Shown: in pieces, positions 47,455-56,876 of the stretch
Layout of the letters: the number at the start of each line of letters is the position of its first letter
Numbering within the stretch: position 1 is the stretch's first letter
NCBI RefSeq assembly: GCF_004571025.1
Contig: NZ_SPQT01000037.1
Span: forward strand, 1-64,000
DNA length: 64,000 nucleotides
Direction: 5' to 3'
Origin: Bradyrhizobium niftali
GTDB lineage: Bacteria; Pseudomonadota; Alphaproteobacteria; Rhizobiales; Xanthobacteraceae
Made by a program: the position numbers and the translations under genes
Notes under the pieces: model-generated
What the model was told of the DNA's origin: nothing
The model's database searches: none
Seen by the model: only the letters and a program-made list of their open reading frames with translations

Positions 47455-48465
47455 CTAAAGCCACTGCTTGATCTGCCTTGCGACCTCTGCGGTTGAAATC
47501 CCGTAGCGGTAGTGCAGTGTCGGAAGGGCGCCGGCGTCAAGAAATTCGTCCGGCAATGCAATTTGGCGGAAAGGCGGATGGACGCCTGAACGCATCAGAA
47601 GTGCGGCAACCGCCTCGCCAAGACCACCAATCGTTGTGTGGTTTTCGGCAACAACGACAAGGCGACCCGACTTGCCGGCTTCACGCAAGATCGTGTCGGC
47701 ATCGAGCGGCTTGATGGTTGGAACATGCAGCACCGCAATATCGATGCTGTCGTCCTTCAAGATTTGCGCGGCCTCGAGCGCACGCATGGTCATGATGCCG
47801 GACGAGATGACCAGGGCCTCCTTCCCGTCGCGGATCAGCTTGGCCTTGCCGAGCTCGAATTTGTAGTCATATTCGTCCAGCACGACCGGCACTTGGCCGC
47901 GCAGCAGGCGTGTGTAGACTGGCCCCTGATGCGCCGCAATGGCGGGCACCAGCTGCTCGATTTCGTGGGCATCGCAGGGATCGATGACCGTCATGTTCGG
48001 CATCGCGCGAAACAGCGCGAGATCCTCCGCGGCCTGATGGCTCGGGCCGTAGCCCGAGGTCAGGCCCGGCAATGCGCAGACGATCTTCACGTTGCGGTCT
48101 TCCTCCGCAATGGTCTGGTGAATGAAATCATAAGCCCGCCGAGACGCGAACACCGCGTAGGTTGTCGCGAATGGCATGAAGCCTTCGGCGGCGAGGCCGG
48201 AGGCGGCGCCGAACAGAAGCTGCTCGGCCATGCCCATCTGGTAATAGCGGTCCGGAAACTCCTTCGCGAAGATGTGCAGATCGGTGTATTTGCCGAGATC
48301 GGCCGTCATGCCGACCACATCAGGACGGCTGCGTGCGAGCTCGACGAGCGCGTGTCCAAAGGGCGCAGGTTTCGTCTTCTGTCCTTCCGCCGCGATCGAG
48401 GCGATCATGGCTGAGGTGGTCAGGCGCGGCTTGCCCGGCTGCGGTGCTGATCTGACGGTCTTCAT
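47455..48465 (-). CDS. Transketolase, C-terminal subunit
   Basis: 336 residues covering the pyrimidine-binding and C-terminal domains of transketolase (DLGKYTDLHIFAKEFPDRYYQMGMAEQ, PFATTYAVFASRRAYDFI, the catalytic Glu in MAEQ, GLTSGYGPSHQ, VAENHTTIGGLG). Its ATG overlaps the stop of the N-terminal subunit, so the two halves make one ThDP enzyme. It transfers two-carbon ketol units between sugar phosphates. Split transketolases in catabolic operons often serve unusual ketoses (for example apulose-4-phosphate); the real substrate is not visible here. Confidence 0.88.
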   Translation of the reverse strand: MKTVRSAPQPGKPRLTTSAMIASIAAEGQKTKPAPFGHALVELARSRPDVVGMTADLGKYTDLHIFAKEFPDRYYQMGMAEQLLFGAASGLAAEGFMPFATTYAVFASRRAYDFIHQTIAEEDRNVKIVCALPGLTSGYGPSHQAAEDLALFRAMPNMTVIDPCDAHEIEQLVPAIAAHQGPVYTRLLRGQVPVVLDEYDYKFELGKAKLIRDGKEALVISSGIMTMRALEAAQILKDDSIDIAVLHVPTIKPLDADTILREAGKSGRLVVVAENHTTIGGLGEAVAALLMRSGVHPPFRQIALPDEFLDAGALPTLHYRYGISTAEVARQIKQWL

Positions 48466-49313
48466 GCCTGCCTCCCGGCTTCGAGCGCTTTAAGCGCAAG
48501 TTGCCATTCGTGCTGCTCGACGCGAATGAAATGGCTCTTCTCGCGCTGCTCCAGGAACGGAACACCCTTCCCCATCAGCGTGTCGGCGACGATCATCCGC
48601 GGCTTGGGCTCGGGATGGGACTTGGCCGCATCGAAGGCGGCAACCACGGCATCGAGATCGTTACCGTTGATACGCTGCACGAACCAGCCGAAGGCCTGAA
48701 GCTTGTCGACCAGCGGCTCGAATGCCATGACCTGCGTCGAAGGACCGTCCGCCTGCTGATTGTTGACGTCGACGATGCCGATCAGATTGTCGAGCTTATA
48801 GTGGCCTGCCGACTGGATCGCCTCCCAGACCGAGCCTTCGTCAAGCTCGCCATCGGAAAATAAGGTGTACACCCGCGCCTCGGATTTCTTGCGCTTGAGG
48901 CCGAGGCCCATGCCGACGGCAATGCTGAGTCCAAGCCCAAGCGAACCTCCCGACATTTCCATGCCGGGCGTGTAGGAGGCCATGCCCGACATCGGCAGGC
49001 GGCTCTCGTCGCTACCATAGGTTTCGAGCTCTTCCTCGGGGACGATTCCCGCCTCGATCAGCGCGGCGTAGAGCGCGATGGCGTAGTGCCCGTTTGAGAG
49101 AAGGAAGCGGTCGCGTCCTTCCCAGGACGGATCCTCCGGCCGGTAGCGCATCGCGTGAAAATAGGCTACGGCAAGCACGTCGGAGATGTCCAGCGCCTGG
49201 GCGATATAGCCCTGCCCCTGAACTTCACCCATGCGCAGCGCATTGCGGCGAATGTTGTAGGCGCGGTCCGCCAGCCTGGGCGTGTTAATGAGTGCGTTGG
49301 TCGACGTTTCCAT
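48462..49313 (-). CDS. Transketolase, N-terminal subunit
   Basis: 283 residues covering the pyrophosphate-binding domain. The ThDP motif GDG-N26-NN is seen as SDGELDEGSVWEA ... IVDVNNQQ, where the first Gly is replaced by Ser (FSDGELDEGS), as in many split transketolases. Other conserved parts are FLLSNGHYAIALYAAL and MSGGSLGLGLSIAVGMGLGLK. Overlaps the C-terminal subunit gene by 4 bases. Preceded 23 bases upstream by the SDR gene, giving an operon SDR-tktN-tktC-dctP-dctQM. Confidence 0.88.
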   Translation of the reverse strand: METSTNALINTPRLADRAYNIRRNALRMGEVQGQGYIAQALDISDVLAVAYFHAMRYRPEDPSWEGRDRFLLSNGHYAIALYAALIEAGIVPEEELETYGSDESRLPMSGMASYTPGMEMSGGSLGLGLSIAVGMGLGLKRKKSEARVYTLFSDGELDEGSVWEAIQSAGHYKLDNLIGIVDVNNQQADGPSTQVMAFEPLVDKLQAFGWFVQRINGNDLDAVVAAFDAAKSHPEPKPRMIVADTLMGKGVPFLEQREKSHFIRVEQHEWQLALKALEAGRQA

Positions 49314-49336
49314 CGTTCGGACCCTGTCTCGCTGGC

Positions 49337-50089
49337 TCAGTGGATAAGCATGCCGCCGTTGACGTCGATCACGGCGCCTGTCACGTAGGCCGAGAGATCC
49401 GAGGCCAGGAAGGTGTAGATGCCGGCGACGTCTTCCGCCGTGCCGAGACGATTGAGCGGAATGCCTTCCAGTATCTTCACCCTCATCTCGTCGCTCAGCT
49501 TTCCTGCCGTGATGTCGGTGCCGATCAGGCCGGGCGTGACGCAGTTGACGCGAATGCCGTCCGGACCGAACTCACGGGCCATCGCCTTCGCCAGGCCAAG
49601 CACGCCGGCCTTCGCGGCCGAATAGTGCGGGCCGCCAAAAATTCCGCCGCCGCGCTGGGCCGAGACCGACGACATGCAAGCGATCGAGCCGGATTTCCGT
49701 GCGCGCATATGCGGGATCACGGCCTGGGAGAGGAACAGAATGCCCTTGAGATTGACGTCCTGGATGCGATCCCAATCGGCAGGCGAAATGTCCAGGAACT
49801 TCACGGGCTGGGTGATGCCCGCATTGTTGATCAGGACATCGATGCCGCCAAAGGATTCGATCACGCGGGCCACCGCCTGCTCGCACGACGATTTGTCGGC
49901 GACGTCGCATCCTAACCCGATGTGGGACCCTCCAAGCGATGCCGCGGCATCCGCCGCAGCGCCGGCGTCGATATCGAGAATGGCGACCCGGGCGCCCTCG
50001 GCCGCGAACCGCCGGGCGGTGGCAAGCCCGATCCCGCGCGGCGAGGCCGCGCCCGAAATGATGGCCATCTTGCCGGTGAGCAGCAGCAT
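49337..50089 (-). CDS. Short-chain dehydrogenase/reductase
   Basis: 250 residues, classical SDR. Cofactor motif in IISGAASPRGIGLATARRF, NNAG at LINNAGITQP, catalytic Ser in SSVSAQRGG, Tyr-x3-Lys in YSAAKAGVLG, and the family end YVTGAVIDVNGG. Asp after the second beta strand (ILDIDAG) suggests NAD rather than NADP. First gene of the TRAP/transketolase operon, so it probably oxidises the imported sugar or polyol. It starts 111 bases from the divergent LysR gene. Confidence 0.85.
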   Translation of the reverse strand: MLLLTGKMAIISGAASPRGIGLATARRFAAEGARVAILDIDAGAAADAAASLGGSHIGLGCDVADKSSCEQAVARVIESFGGIDVLINNAGITQPVKFLDISPADWDRIQDVNLKGILFLSQAVIPHMRARKSGSIACMSSVSAQRGGGIFGGPHYSAAKAGVLGLAKAMAREFGPDGIRVNCVTPGLIGTDITAGKLSDEMRVKILEGIPLNRLGTAEDVAGIYTFLASDLSAYVTGAVIDVNGGMLIH

Positions 50090-50200
50090 CAGTTCCTCCC
50101 GCGAATTTGTTCTTCCTTGGCAGGGCCAGGAATGACCCGCGGAGGGCCAACAGACAAGCGCACAGTTGTCATGGATCGATGAATCTGGTTCACTTATGGG

Positions 50201-51097
50201 ATGCTGTCAAACGTCCCGATATCGGCAATTCGCGCCTTTGAAGCCGCCGCCCGCACCGGATCGTTTCGCGATGCGGCGAATGAGCTTCACCTGACGCCGA
50301 GTGCGGTTAGTCATGCCATCCGCAAACTCGAGGACACGCTCCGCACCGTTCTGTTCGAGCGAAGTGCGCGGTCCGTGCGGCTCACGCCAGCCGGCGAAAA
50401 TCTGATGCGCCACACGGGAGCGGCATTCGACCAGCTCCGCCGTGGCCTTGAGGAAGTTGCCGCGCGCGGACCGCAATTGGTACGCGTTCATTCCGCGCCG
50501 AGCTTTGCCGCGCAATGGCTGGCACCACGGCTTGCACAGTTTCTGGCCGCTAATCCGAAGCTCGAGGTGCGGCTGGCTGCCAGCACGGACTATGCGCGTT
50601 TCAGCAACGATGATTTTGATATCGACATCGTCTACGGTCCGCCTCGGGCGGAAGGTGTCGAGGTCATTCCTCTGCCGGAAGAGACGGTCACCCCGCTCTG
50701 CTCCCCCGCGCTTGCAAAACCAATCAGGAAAGCTGCCGATCTCCTCGATCAAACGCTTATCCGTTCCGACGTGAAGCAGGTTCAGTGGCACCAGTGGTTC
50801 ACGGCGAACGGATTGGAAGCACCTGCGCTCCACGGCATGAGGTTCGATCGCAGCTTTCTCGCAATCGCAACGGCTGCGGAGGGATTGGGAGTAGCGTTGG
50901 AATCAACGCTCCTGGCCGAACGCGAGCTGGCGAGCGGGCGACTAGTTGCACCGCTGGCAGGGCGCGCCAACGAAATCCGCTACGTCGGCCATCGCCTGAT
51001 CTACCCGCGCGCCAGCCGACAGAGACCAGCGGTACGAGCCTTTGCAGATTGGCTCGTGGCGCAACTCGCTGGCGAGACCGCAGGTTCCTCGCACTAA
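50201..51097 (+). CDS. LysR-family regulator (GcvA-like) of the divergent sugar operon
   Basis: 298 residues. The N-terminal winged helix-turn-helix reads ISAIRAFEAAARTGSFRDAA, LHLTPSAVSHAIRKLED and LFERSARSVRLTPAG; the effector-binding domain follows (VRVHSAPSFAAQWLAPRL, IDIVYGPP). Transcribed away from the SDR-transketolase-TRAP operon across 111 bases, the classic LysR layout, so it likely controls that operon in response to its substrate or an intermediate. Confidence 0.88.
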   Translation: MLSNVPISAIRAFEAAARTGSFRDAANELHLTPSAVSHAIRKLEDTLRTVLFERSARSVRLTPAGENLMRHTGAAFDQLRRGLEEVAARGPQLVRVHSAPSFAAQWLAPRLAQFLAANPKLEVRLAASTDYARFSNDDFDIDIVYGPPRAEGVEVIPLPEETVTPLCSPALAKPIRKAADLLDQTLIRSDVKQVQWHQWFTANGLEAPALHGMRFDRSFLAIATAAEGLGVALESTLLAERELASGRLVAPLAGRANEIRYVGHRLIYPRASRQRPAVRAFADWLVAQLAGETAGSSH

Positions 51098-51584
51098 GAT
51101 CGAATTCAAGCCGAGCATCACCGCAACCAAGCAAGCGTGCGGCTGTTTTGCATCTCGAGCTCCGACGGTCGCGTCTTCAACGCATAGAAGTCGGCGCCAA
51201 AAGCAAACGGGCCTCCATACATGCTCGCAATCGTCCCATTCGCGCCCATTATCCGAGGGACTACCATCGGGAGTAGGTGATGGCAGAAGATCGTAGATTG
51301 GCGTGCAAAATCGTACGATTGGTAGCGGGCCCCACACCAACCAAACCTAGATACCTGATCCAATTTTACGCGCGAGGCCATCTGTCAGGTCTGCAACGCG
51401 CTGAACTCTACAGTCCTGGAGACGTACTTTGAAGGTTCGCGAACCTCGGTATCCGGGCAAAGCGGTTGAACTCGGGAAAGATCGAACGGTAGCGCATGTT
51501 CGTCGTCATCAAGCAGAGATCACGTCCATTGGCTACTCACCTTGTATCCGGAAAGCACCCGGTGCCTCGCGCCTCGACCGACTG
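51098..51584. other. Gene-poor boundary region
   Basis: A minus frame (51381-51118) contains a protein-like stretch (IMGANGTIASMYGGPFAFGA) that I cannot assign and that may be a gene remnant. The region ends at the tRNA fragment. Confidence 0.35.
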
Positions 51585-51633
51585 TTGCCCTCCGAAGGCA
51601 AAGGTCACACGTTCGAATCGTGTCGCCGATCCA
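51585..51633 (+). other. 3' part of tRNA-Arg(CCG), probable attachment-site remnant
   Basis: A 5-bp anticodon stem (TTGCC/GGCAA) encloses the loop CTCCGAA, giving anticodon CCG (Arg). A variable region AGGTC and a T arm with stem ACACG/CGTGT and loop TTCGAAT follow, then CGCCGAT. No D arm or matching 5' acceptor strand (ATCGGCG expected) lies at the right distance upstream, so only the 3' half is here. Such 3' tRNA duplicates are left when integrases insert elements at tRNA genes. It stands 36 bases from the end of the gibberellin operon. Confidence 0.6.
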
Positions 51634-51668
51634 GCACGATGTCCAGATGGTGGTCCTTGCCCGCGCGT

Positions 51669-52571
51669 TCAGGCCGGCGAACGCTGCCCTCCCCCCGCAG
51701 AGTCGCTGCGGTACCGGCTGGCCGAGGTCTGGTAGTACCGCGCGCAGATGGCTACCATGGCCTCGATCAACGATCCCCACGTCGCCGGAAAGCGCTCTTC
51801 GGCCATCACCCGCTGCAGCATGCGCGTATAGCCGGCCAGCTCGTCGTTGAGGAACTCCACCACAGGCATACCTGGATAGCACTGCAGTAGCAGGATCGCC
51901 GCGTTGTCGGCCTCGCCGACCGACCTGTCCTTGTCGCGTCCGTGCAGATCGTTCTGCAGGCGCCCTATCGCGGAGATGAGCCGCAGGATCTGGCGAAACG
52001 CCGGACGCGCGCGCAAGGTCGCCATGTCCAGCCCCCACAGCAACGACAGGCAACAGAACACGTTCGCGTAGGCAATCGAATCGATGCCGTTCTGCAGGTA
52101 CTCGGCGTAGGACCAGCGTTCCGACCCTGCCGCCTGCGCGTGTCCGGCGCGCAGCGCCGCGCAGTAACGCCGGGTATCGTCGAGAAGCTGAGCATAGTCG
52201 CGACGATCGTAGGCGAGCGCGGCCAGCGAAGCCCGCAGCACAGCGCAGCCCTCGAATCCGGGGAGCGCGCACGGCTCGCCGTGCCCCAGCGCCTGCTCCA
52301 CCGCGGCGAGCTGCTCCGGCAAGATCAGGCCAAGGTCGTTACAATCGTCGAGCCAGAACAGCAGCGCCAATTCGCGATAGAACGCCAAGATCAGTGTTTC
52401 GTCCTGCGGATCGCGACCGGTGCGGACGCTTATGTCGCGCAGGCTCGGGCGGATACGCTGCAGAATGTACTGGCCGCCGTTCACCGCTTCTACGGCATGC
52501 TCGTCAGCGAACCCGGTCAGGGAACGCCCCCACTCCAGGACCTGATGCAGCGCGCGTTCTGGTTGGATCAT
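51669..52571 (-). CDS. ks: ent-Kaurene synthase (bacterial type)
   Basis: 300 residues from ATG 52571, which overlaps the cps stop by 4 bases (ATGA). Class I terpene synthase: DDxxD motif Asp75-Asp76-x2-Asp79 (FWLDDCNDLG) and the NSE/DTE-type motif near 207 (RLQNDLHGRDKD). It ionises ent-copalyl diphosphate and cyclises it to ent-kaurene. Length equals the rhizobial enzyme, which is unrelated in domain layout to the bifunctional plant/fungal enzymes. Last gene of the gibberellin operon. Confidence 0.88.
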   Translation of the reverse strand: MIQPERALHQVLEWGRSLTGFADEHAVEAVNGGQYILQRIRPSLRDISVRTGRDPQDETLILAFYRELALLFWLDDCNDLGLILPEQLAAVEQALGHGEPCALPGFEGCAVLRASLAALAYDRRDYAQLLDDTRRYCAALRAGHAQAAGSERWSYAEYLQNGIDSIAYANVFCCLSLLWGLDMATLRARPAFRQILRLISAIGRLQNDLHGRDKDRSVGEADNAAILLLQCYPGMPVVEFLNDELAGYTRMLQRVMAEERFPATWGSLIEAMVAICARYYQTSASRYRSDSAGGGQRSPA

Positions 52572-54118
52572 GGCGCCGCTCCTGCACCCTCGGCTAGGAC
52601 GCGCCGCCCCCAACGAAGCGCCAGCCACAACCCGGCGAGTTCGGCCACGCGCACGACCCGAGTGGGGCAATACAGTTCCTTGCCGATCCACAACGGCGTT
52701 TTCGGCAATGCATGCGCCGCATGGCGGGCGAGCATCCACTCCAGCGCACGCGCCACCACCTGCGCGATGCGCCGGCGCCCTGTGGTCTCTTCGCTCTCGT
52801 CCATCACACGTAACGCGAACAACGCATAGGCGGTTTCCTCGAATGTGGACGCGCGACCGGCGCCCCAGCCGCCGTCGCCGCGCTGCGCCTGCAGCAGCGC
52901 CGCCAGCGCGCGCTCGTCCCGCCACTGGGGCTTGCCTTGCGCCAGCGCAGCGACCGCATGCGCGGTGGGATACAGCCACGAAACGTGCCATTTTTCGTTG
53001 TCCCATAGACCGTGCGGGTTGCGATTGGCCTCGACGTAGGCGCTGGTGCCGGCGGCGGGCTTTCCAAACAGTCGCAACGCATGCAGGGCGTGGATGTTGG
53101 TCGACACCGAGGCATTGCGCTCGCCGGGGAAGGTGACGAATAGCTCGCCGATTTCAAAATGGCGCAACGCATTGACCGCCGCGTCGCGGCCTGCAAGGTG
53201 CAAGACGCATAACGCAACGGCCGTGTCGTCTGCATCAGCCGCGAAATGCGAGGCCGGGCCCAGACCGCGCACGCTCAGGCGGGCGTCGAGCTGCGCGACA
53301 ATCACGCGGACCGGGTCGGCGAGCGCGGGATGCGCGAACAGCCCGGCCAGATGAAGGGTGTACAGCGACCAGCATGGCTCGAAGACATTGATCGGCCACA
53401 CGTTGGGAACGACGCCTTCAATGCCGCTGCGCGTCGCCCGCGATGCCATCTGGAGATACGCATCGGCGCGCCCGACCTGCGGCGTGCTTCCCCGCGTCAC
53501 GGCGTACGCACGCCACGCGGCGGTGGCCGCCGGACTGATGCCGATGCTGCCCTCGTCATCCGGGTATGCGGTCGTCGGCGACGTCCCCCAGGCTTCCCAG
53601 GAGTGCAGCAACGGATGACCGCTCGGCAACATCGCCAACGCCCGCAGCTTGTCCAGGCACGCTTGTCGCAACGGCAACAGCGCTGGATGGCGCGGAAACG
53701 CCGCGTCACCCAGCAAGGATGCGGCCTCACCGCAAAACTGCGGCAGGATCAACTCCGCGCCGATCGGCGCGTCTTCCGGCACCGCATGCGCGTAGGGATC
53801 GGGTTGGACCTGGAGGAACCGGATTGCAGCCCGGACAGCGTCTGCAGCACCGGGAAGAGGATCGGCACGCTGCAATGCCAGTAACGCTGCCCAGGTGGGC
53901 GCATGCCGGAACAGCGGGAAGTCCGCGCTTCCCCATCCGCCGTCGGCCTGTTGCTGCGCGATGAGCCACGCGTATGCGTCCTGCCGACCGGCGACGTTGC
54001 CGTGGAAGCGCAGCGCCCGCGCCGTGTCGTAGACGGACGGACCGACGCTGCCGCCATCGCTCATTTCGCTCAGCAGGCCGCGCAATTCGGAAAGGATCTG
54101 TTCGGACAGCACGTTCAC
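52568..54118 (-). CDS. cps: ent-Copalyl diphosphate synthase
   Basis: 516 residues from GTG 54118 (AAGGAA ~7 bases ahead); an earlier in-frame ATG at 54334 gives a non-homologous extension. Class II diterpene cyclase with the protonating DxDD motif at ~295-298 (AADADDTA). Two beta/gamma alpha-barrel domains are recognisable by repeats such as QQQADGGWGS and AQRGDGGWGAG. It converts geranylgeranyl diphosphate to ent-copalyl diphosphate for the next gene. Operon context: ggps upstream, ks overlapping downstream. Confidence 0.88.
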   Translation of the reverse strand: MNVLSEQILSELRGLLSEMSDGGSVGPSVYDTARALRFHGNVAGRQDAYAWLIAQQQADGGWGSADFPLFRHAPTWAALLALQRADPLPGAADAVRAAIRFLQVQPDPYAHAVPEDAPIGAELILPQFCGEAASLLGDAAFPRHPALLPLRQACLDKLRALAMLPSGHPLLHSWEAWGTSPTTAYPDDEGSIGISPAATAAWRAYAVTRGSTPQVGRADAYLQMASRATRSGIEGVVPNVWPINVFEPCWSLYTLHLAGLFAHPALADPVRVIVAQLDARLSVRGLGPASHFAADADDTAVALCVLHLAGRDAAVNALRHFEIGELFVTFPGERNASVSTNIHALHALRLFGKPAAGTSAYVEANRNPHGLWDNEKWHVSWLYPTAHAVAALAQGKPQWRDERALAALLQAQRGDGGWGAGRASTFEETAYALFALRVMDESEETTGRRRIAQVVARALEWMLARHAAHALPKTPLWIGKELYCPTRVVRVAELAGLWLALRWGRRVLAEGAGAAP

Positions 54119-54401
54119 GCGGATGTTCCTTATGCAGACGGTCGAAGAGAACCGGGATCGGGCAGACGCAGCCCATGTCGCCGCATGTTCGTCGCATAGG
54201 CAGCGCCGGACGGCCGCCCTGCTCCGGCGCGGCGAGGCCCCGATGCTGGCGCCGGTCCGCCGCGTAGGCTTGCGCGCGGGCGCCGCGTGCGCCGGGGCGG
54301 GCAACCGCTGCGATCGGCACCGCGACTCGGACAAAGTGCAGCATGTATCTCTCGCCGGTCGATCGCAGCGGCACGGGGCGTCTCCATCCGGACGGGCGCG
54401 C

Positions 54402-55409
54402 TCATGCGCATGGCGCGTGCTTGAAGAGATACGCGTTGGCCCGCTCTAGGAGTTGCGCCAACCGTTCCGCACGCGGCCCCAGCGGCGCGATGGCCTCCCC
54501 GGCATCGCGCAACAGATCCAGCGCGAACTGGCGTGCTGCCTGCAGTCCCATGATCGACGCGCAGGTCGGCTTCTGCGCCGCCGCGTCCTTGCCGGGGGTC
54601 TTGCCCAGCGTCGCGGCATCCGCTGTCACGTCGAGAATGTCATCGATCACCTGCAACGCCAGGCCGAAACAGGCGCTGTAGTGATCGAGCGCACAGTACA
54701 GCGCAGCGTGCGCGGCATTCTCCGCGAGAGCGCATAAGACGCCCATGCGAACGGACGCGCGCACTAGCGCTCCGCTCTTCATCCGGTGCATCGCCACGAT
54801 CCTGTCCAGCTCGACGTGCTTTCCCACCAGAGACAGATCCATGGCCTGCCCGCCGGCGGCACCCTCGGCTGACACCGCCCGCGCCAGTTCGCGCACGAGC
54901 GCGATACGGTTGTCGCCCGGCGCATCCAGGCTCGCCAGGGTCAGGAAGGCGTGCGCTTGCAGCGCATCGCCGACCAGGATCGCTGTAGCTTCGCCGAACT
55001 TGACGTGCACGGTCGGAAGGCCGCGGCGAAGCACATCGTCGTCCATCGCGGGCAGATCGTCGTGGACCAGGGTGCAGGCGTGCATCATCTCGATGGCGGC
55101 GCCAACGTCATCGAGCATGTGCGCCGGCGCGTCGGCCAGTGTGCCGGCAGCCAGACAGAGCAAGCCGCGGGTGCGCTTCCCGCCATGCAAGGTGGCGTAG
55201 CGCATCGCCGCCATCAGCTCGGTCTCACCGTCATGTTCGGCGCAGAGAAGACGCGCCAGCACCTGTTCGACCCGGTTTGCGCCCTCATGCATCCAGATCT
55301 CGGGCAGCAGCCCGCCGGATGCGCCCCGCGCCTGCGCGCCCAATCCGCCGAGCGCGGAATCACCAGTTCTGTCATCCTCTGGCGTAGAACCGGTCTGCAT
55401 GTTGTTCAT
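54402..55409 (-). CDS. ggps: Geranylgeranyl diphosphate synthase of the gibberellin operon
   Basis: 335 residues from ATG 55409 (MNNMQTGS); the frame is open further upstream without homology. The first Asp-rich motif is DDLPAMDDD (~117-125) and the second is DDILD (QVIDDILDV); GGKRTRG and the Lys-rich end are also as in trans-prenyltransferases. It makes the C20 precursor for ent-copalyl diphosphate synthase. It stands 124 bases after cyp117, the largest gap in the operon besides that to cps (283 bases). Confidence 0.85.
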   Translation of the reverse strand: MNNMQTGSTPEDDRTGDSALGGLGAQARGASGGLLPEIWMHEGANRVEQVLARLLCAEHDGETELMAAMRYATLHGGKRTRGLLCLAAGTLADAPAHMLDDVGAAIEMMHACTLVHDDLPAMDDDVLRRGLPTVHVKFGEATAILVGDALQAHAFLTLASLDAPGDNRIALVRELARAVSAEGAAGGQAMDLSLVGKHVELDRIVAMHRMKSGALVRASVRMGVLCALAENAAHAALYCALDHYSACFGLALQVIDDILDVTADAATLGKTPGKDAAAQKPTCASIMGLQAARQFALDLLRDAGEAIAPLGPRAERLAQLLERANAYLFKHAPCA

Positions 55410-55532
55410 GTCCTTGTCCCTGACAGGCGAGCCGCCGCGGTGTTGTCTGCGTCGCACCGTGCGCGCGCCGAGTGCAGCAATCCCGCGCCTCGCCGGCGCC
55501 GCTGCCTCGCCACAGCGGCATGTGATGCCAGC

Positions 55533-56876
55533 TCATGAGAATCCGATGCGGATAGTCATGGACGGATGTGCGGTCGGGTAATAGCGCCGGCCTTTTTCGA
55601 CGCCGTTCAGCAACCGCGGCCGCGTCCCGCCCTCGTGCATGGTCAGCGCCAAGGCGATGCAGAACTGCACCAGTTCCAGACATGCCAGGTGGTAGCCGAT
55701 GCAGACGTGTGGGCCGGTACCGAACTGCAGCATGTCCACCGGCCGGATCGGCTCGGTGCGTTCCAGCCACCGCGCCAGGCGAAACTGATGAGGCGCCTCG
55801 TGCAGCAGCGCCGAGGTCGAGAAATGCAGCAGCGGGATGCACAGATCGGTGCCCGCGGGAATGCGCCGTTGGCCGAGTCGCAATTCACGCACTGCGCGAC
55901 GCACCAGGAGCGGCGTCGGCGGATGCATGCGCAGCGTCTCGCGGAACAGCGCCTCGGCGACCGGACACTGCGCCAAGTCCGCGTGCCGCGTCGGCACCGC
56001 GCCCACGCGTTGCGCCTCCTCGACCAGAGCGTCCCACAGCCCAGGCTGCCGCGCCAGCTCGATCACCATCCAGGCCATCGTTGAGGCGGTGGTGTCGTGA
56101 CCACCAAGCAGCAGCAAGCGGATATTGGCGACCAGAACCTCATCGGCGAGCGCATCGTCGCTACGATCGAAGGCGCTCACCATGTCGTTGATCAGCCCGG
56201 GGCGCGGGGCATGTTCGCGCGCGTCGCGAACGAACTCGCGCAACCGCGTATCGATCCAGTCGCGGGCGGCGCGACCGCGCCGCAGGGGCAGTCCAGGCAG
56301 GTCGACCGGGGGCGCGACGATCAACTGCAGCAGTTGCCGGTACTTGCGACGCCATTCCGGCAGGTCCTGCGCGGGGATTCCCATGAGGCTGAAGATGAGC
56401 TTGAGCATCAGATCGCCGGTTTCGCGCAGGATGGTTACGTCGCCGCAGTCGCGCCACCTCTGCACCCGCGCCCGGATGACGGGCGCGAACAGCTCGCCGA
56501 CGCCAGCCTGGGTCAGCCCCGTGGGCAGGAACGCCGCCTGGATCGCACCGCGCGCCTGCCGGTGCGCGCCGCCGTCCTGGGCGACCAACGTTCCGCCAAA
56601 CAATTCGGGCGCGATATCTTCGATCAGCGTCGAGGACACGTCCTTGTGCCGGAGCAGTGCGATCGCATCCGGATCCAGACAGGTCACCATGTGTCCGGCA
56701 GGGCCGAAGTCCAGCCAGAAGTGGCTGCCCAACGTCCGTTCCGCGCGCCGCAGCAGGCGCGGCAGGTCGCAGACGATGGCGGGAAGATGCCCGACCAAGG
56801 GGAAAGCGCCGGGCACGACCGGGATTTCGTGCCGCAGCCGATCTCGACGGTTCAGCGGGTTGAGCAGCATGGCCAT
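55533..56876 (-). CDS. cyp117: Cytochrome P450 CYP117 (gibberellin pathway, ent-kaurene oxidation)
   Basis: 447 residues from ATG 56876, overlapping the SDR stop as TGATG. P450 features: I-helix LLLGGHDTTASTMAW, ExxR in ALFRETLRMHPP, haem loop FGTGPHVCIGYHLACLE with Cys392. No membrane anchor, as usual for bacterial P450s. In the rhizobial pathway CYP117 oxidises ent-kaurene to ent-kaurenoic acid. Assigned by position (between SDR and ggps) and length rather than by alignment. Confidence 0.85.
   Translation of the reverse strand: MAMLLNPLNRRDRLRHEIPVVPGAFPLVGHLPAIVCDLPRLLRRAERTLGSHFWLDFGPAGHMVTCLDPDAIALLRHKDVSSTLIEDIAPELFGGTLVAQDGGAHRQARGAIQAAFLPTGLTQAGVGELFAPVIRARVQRWRDCGDVTILRETGDLMLKLIFSLMGIPAQDLPEWRRKYRQLLQLIVAPPVDLPGLPLRRGRAARDWIDTRLREFVRDAREHAPRPGLINDMVSAFDRSDDALADEVLVANIRLLLLGGHDTTASTMAWMVIELARQPGLWDALVEEAQRVGAVPTRHADLAQCPVAEALFRETLRMHPPTPLLVRRAVRELRLGQRRIPAGTDLCIPLLHFSTSALLHEAPHQFRLARWLERTEPIRPVDMLQFGTGPHVCIGYHLACLELVQFCIALALTMHEGGTRPRLLNGVEKGRRYYPTAHPSMTIRIGFS

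Noticed and set aside
51520..52272. Minus-strand frame ending in a GDTIRTCDLCLRR-type peptide
   Set aside because: That peptide is the well-known false translation of a tRNA sequence; it supports the tRNA fragment rather than a gene.
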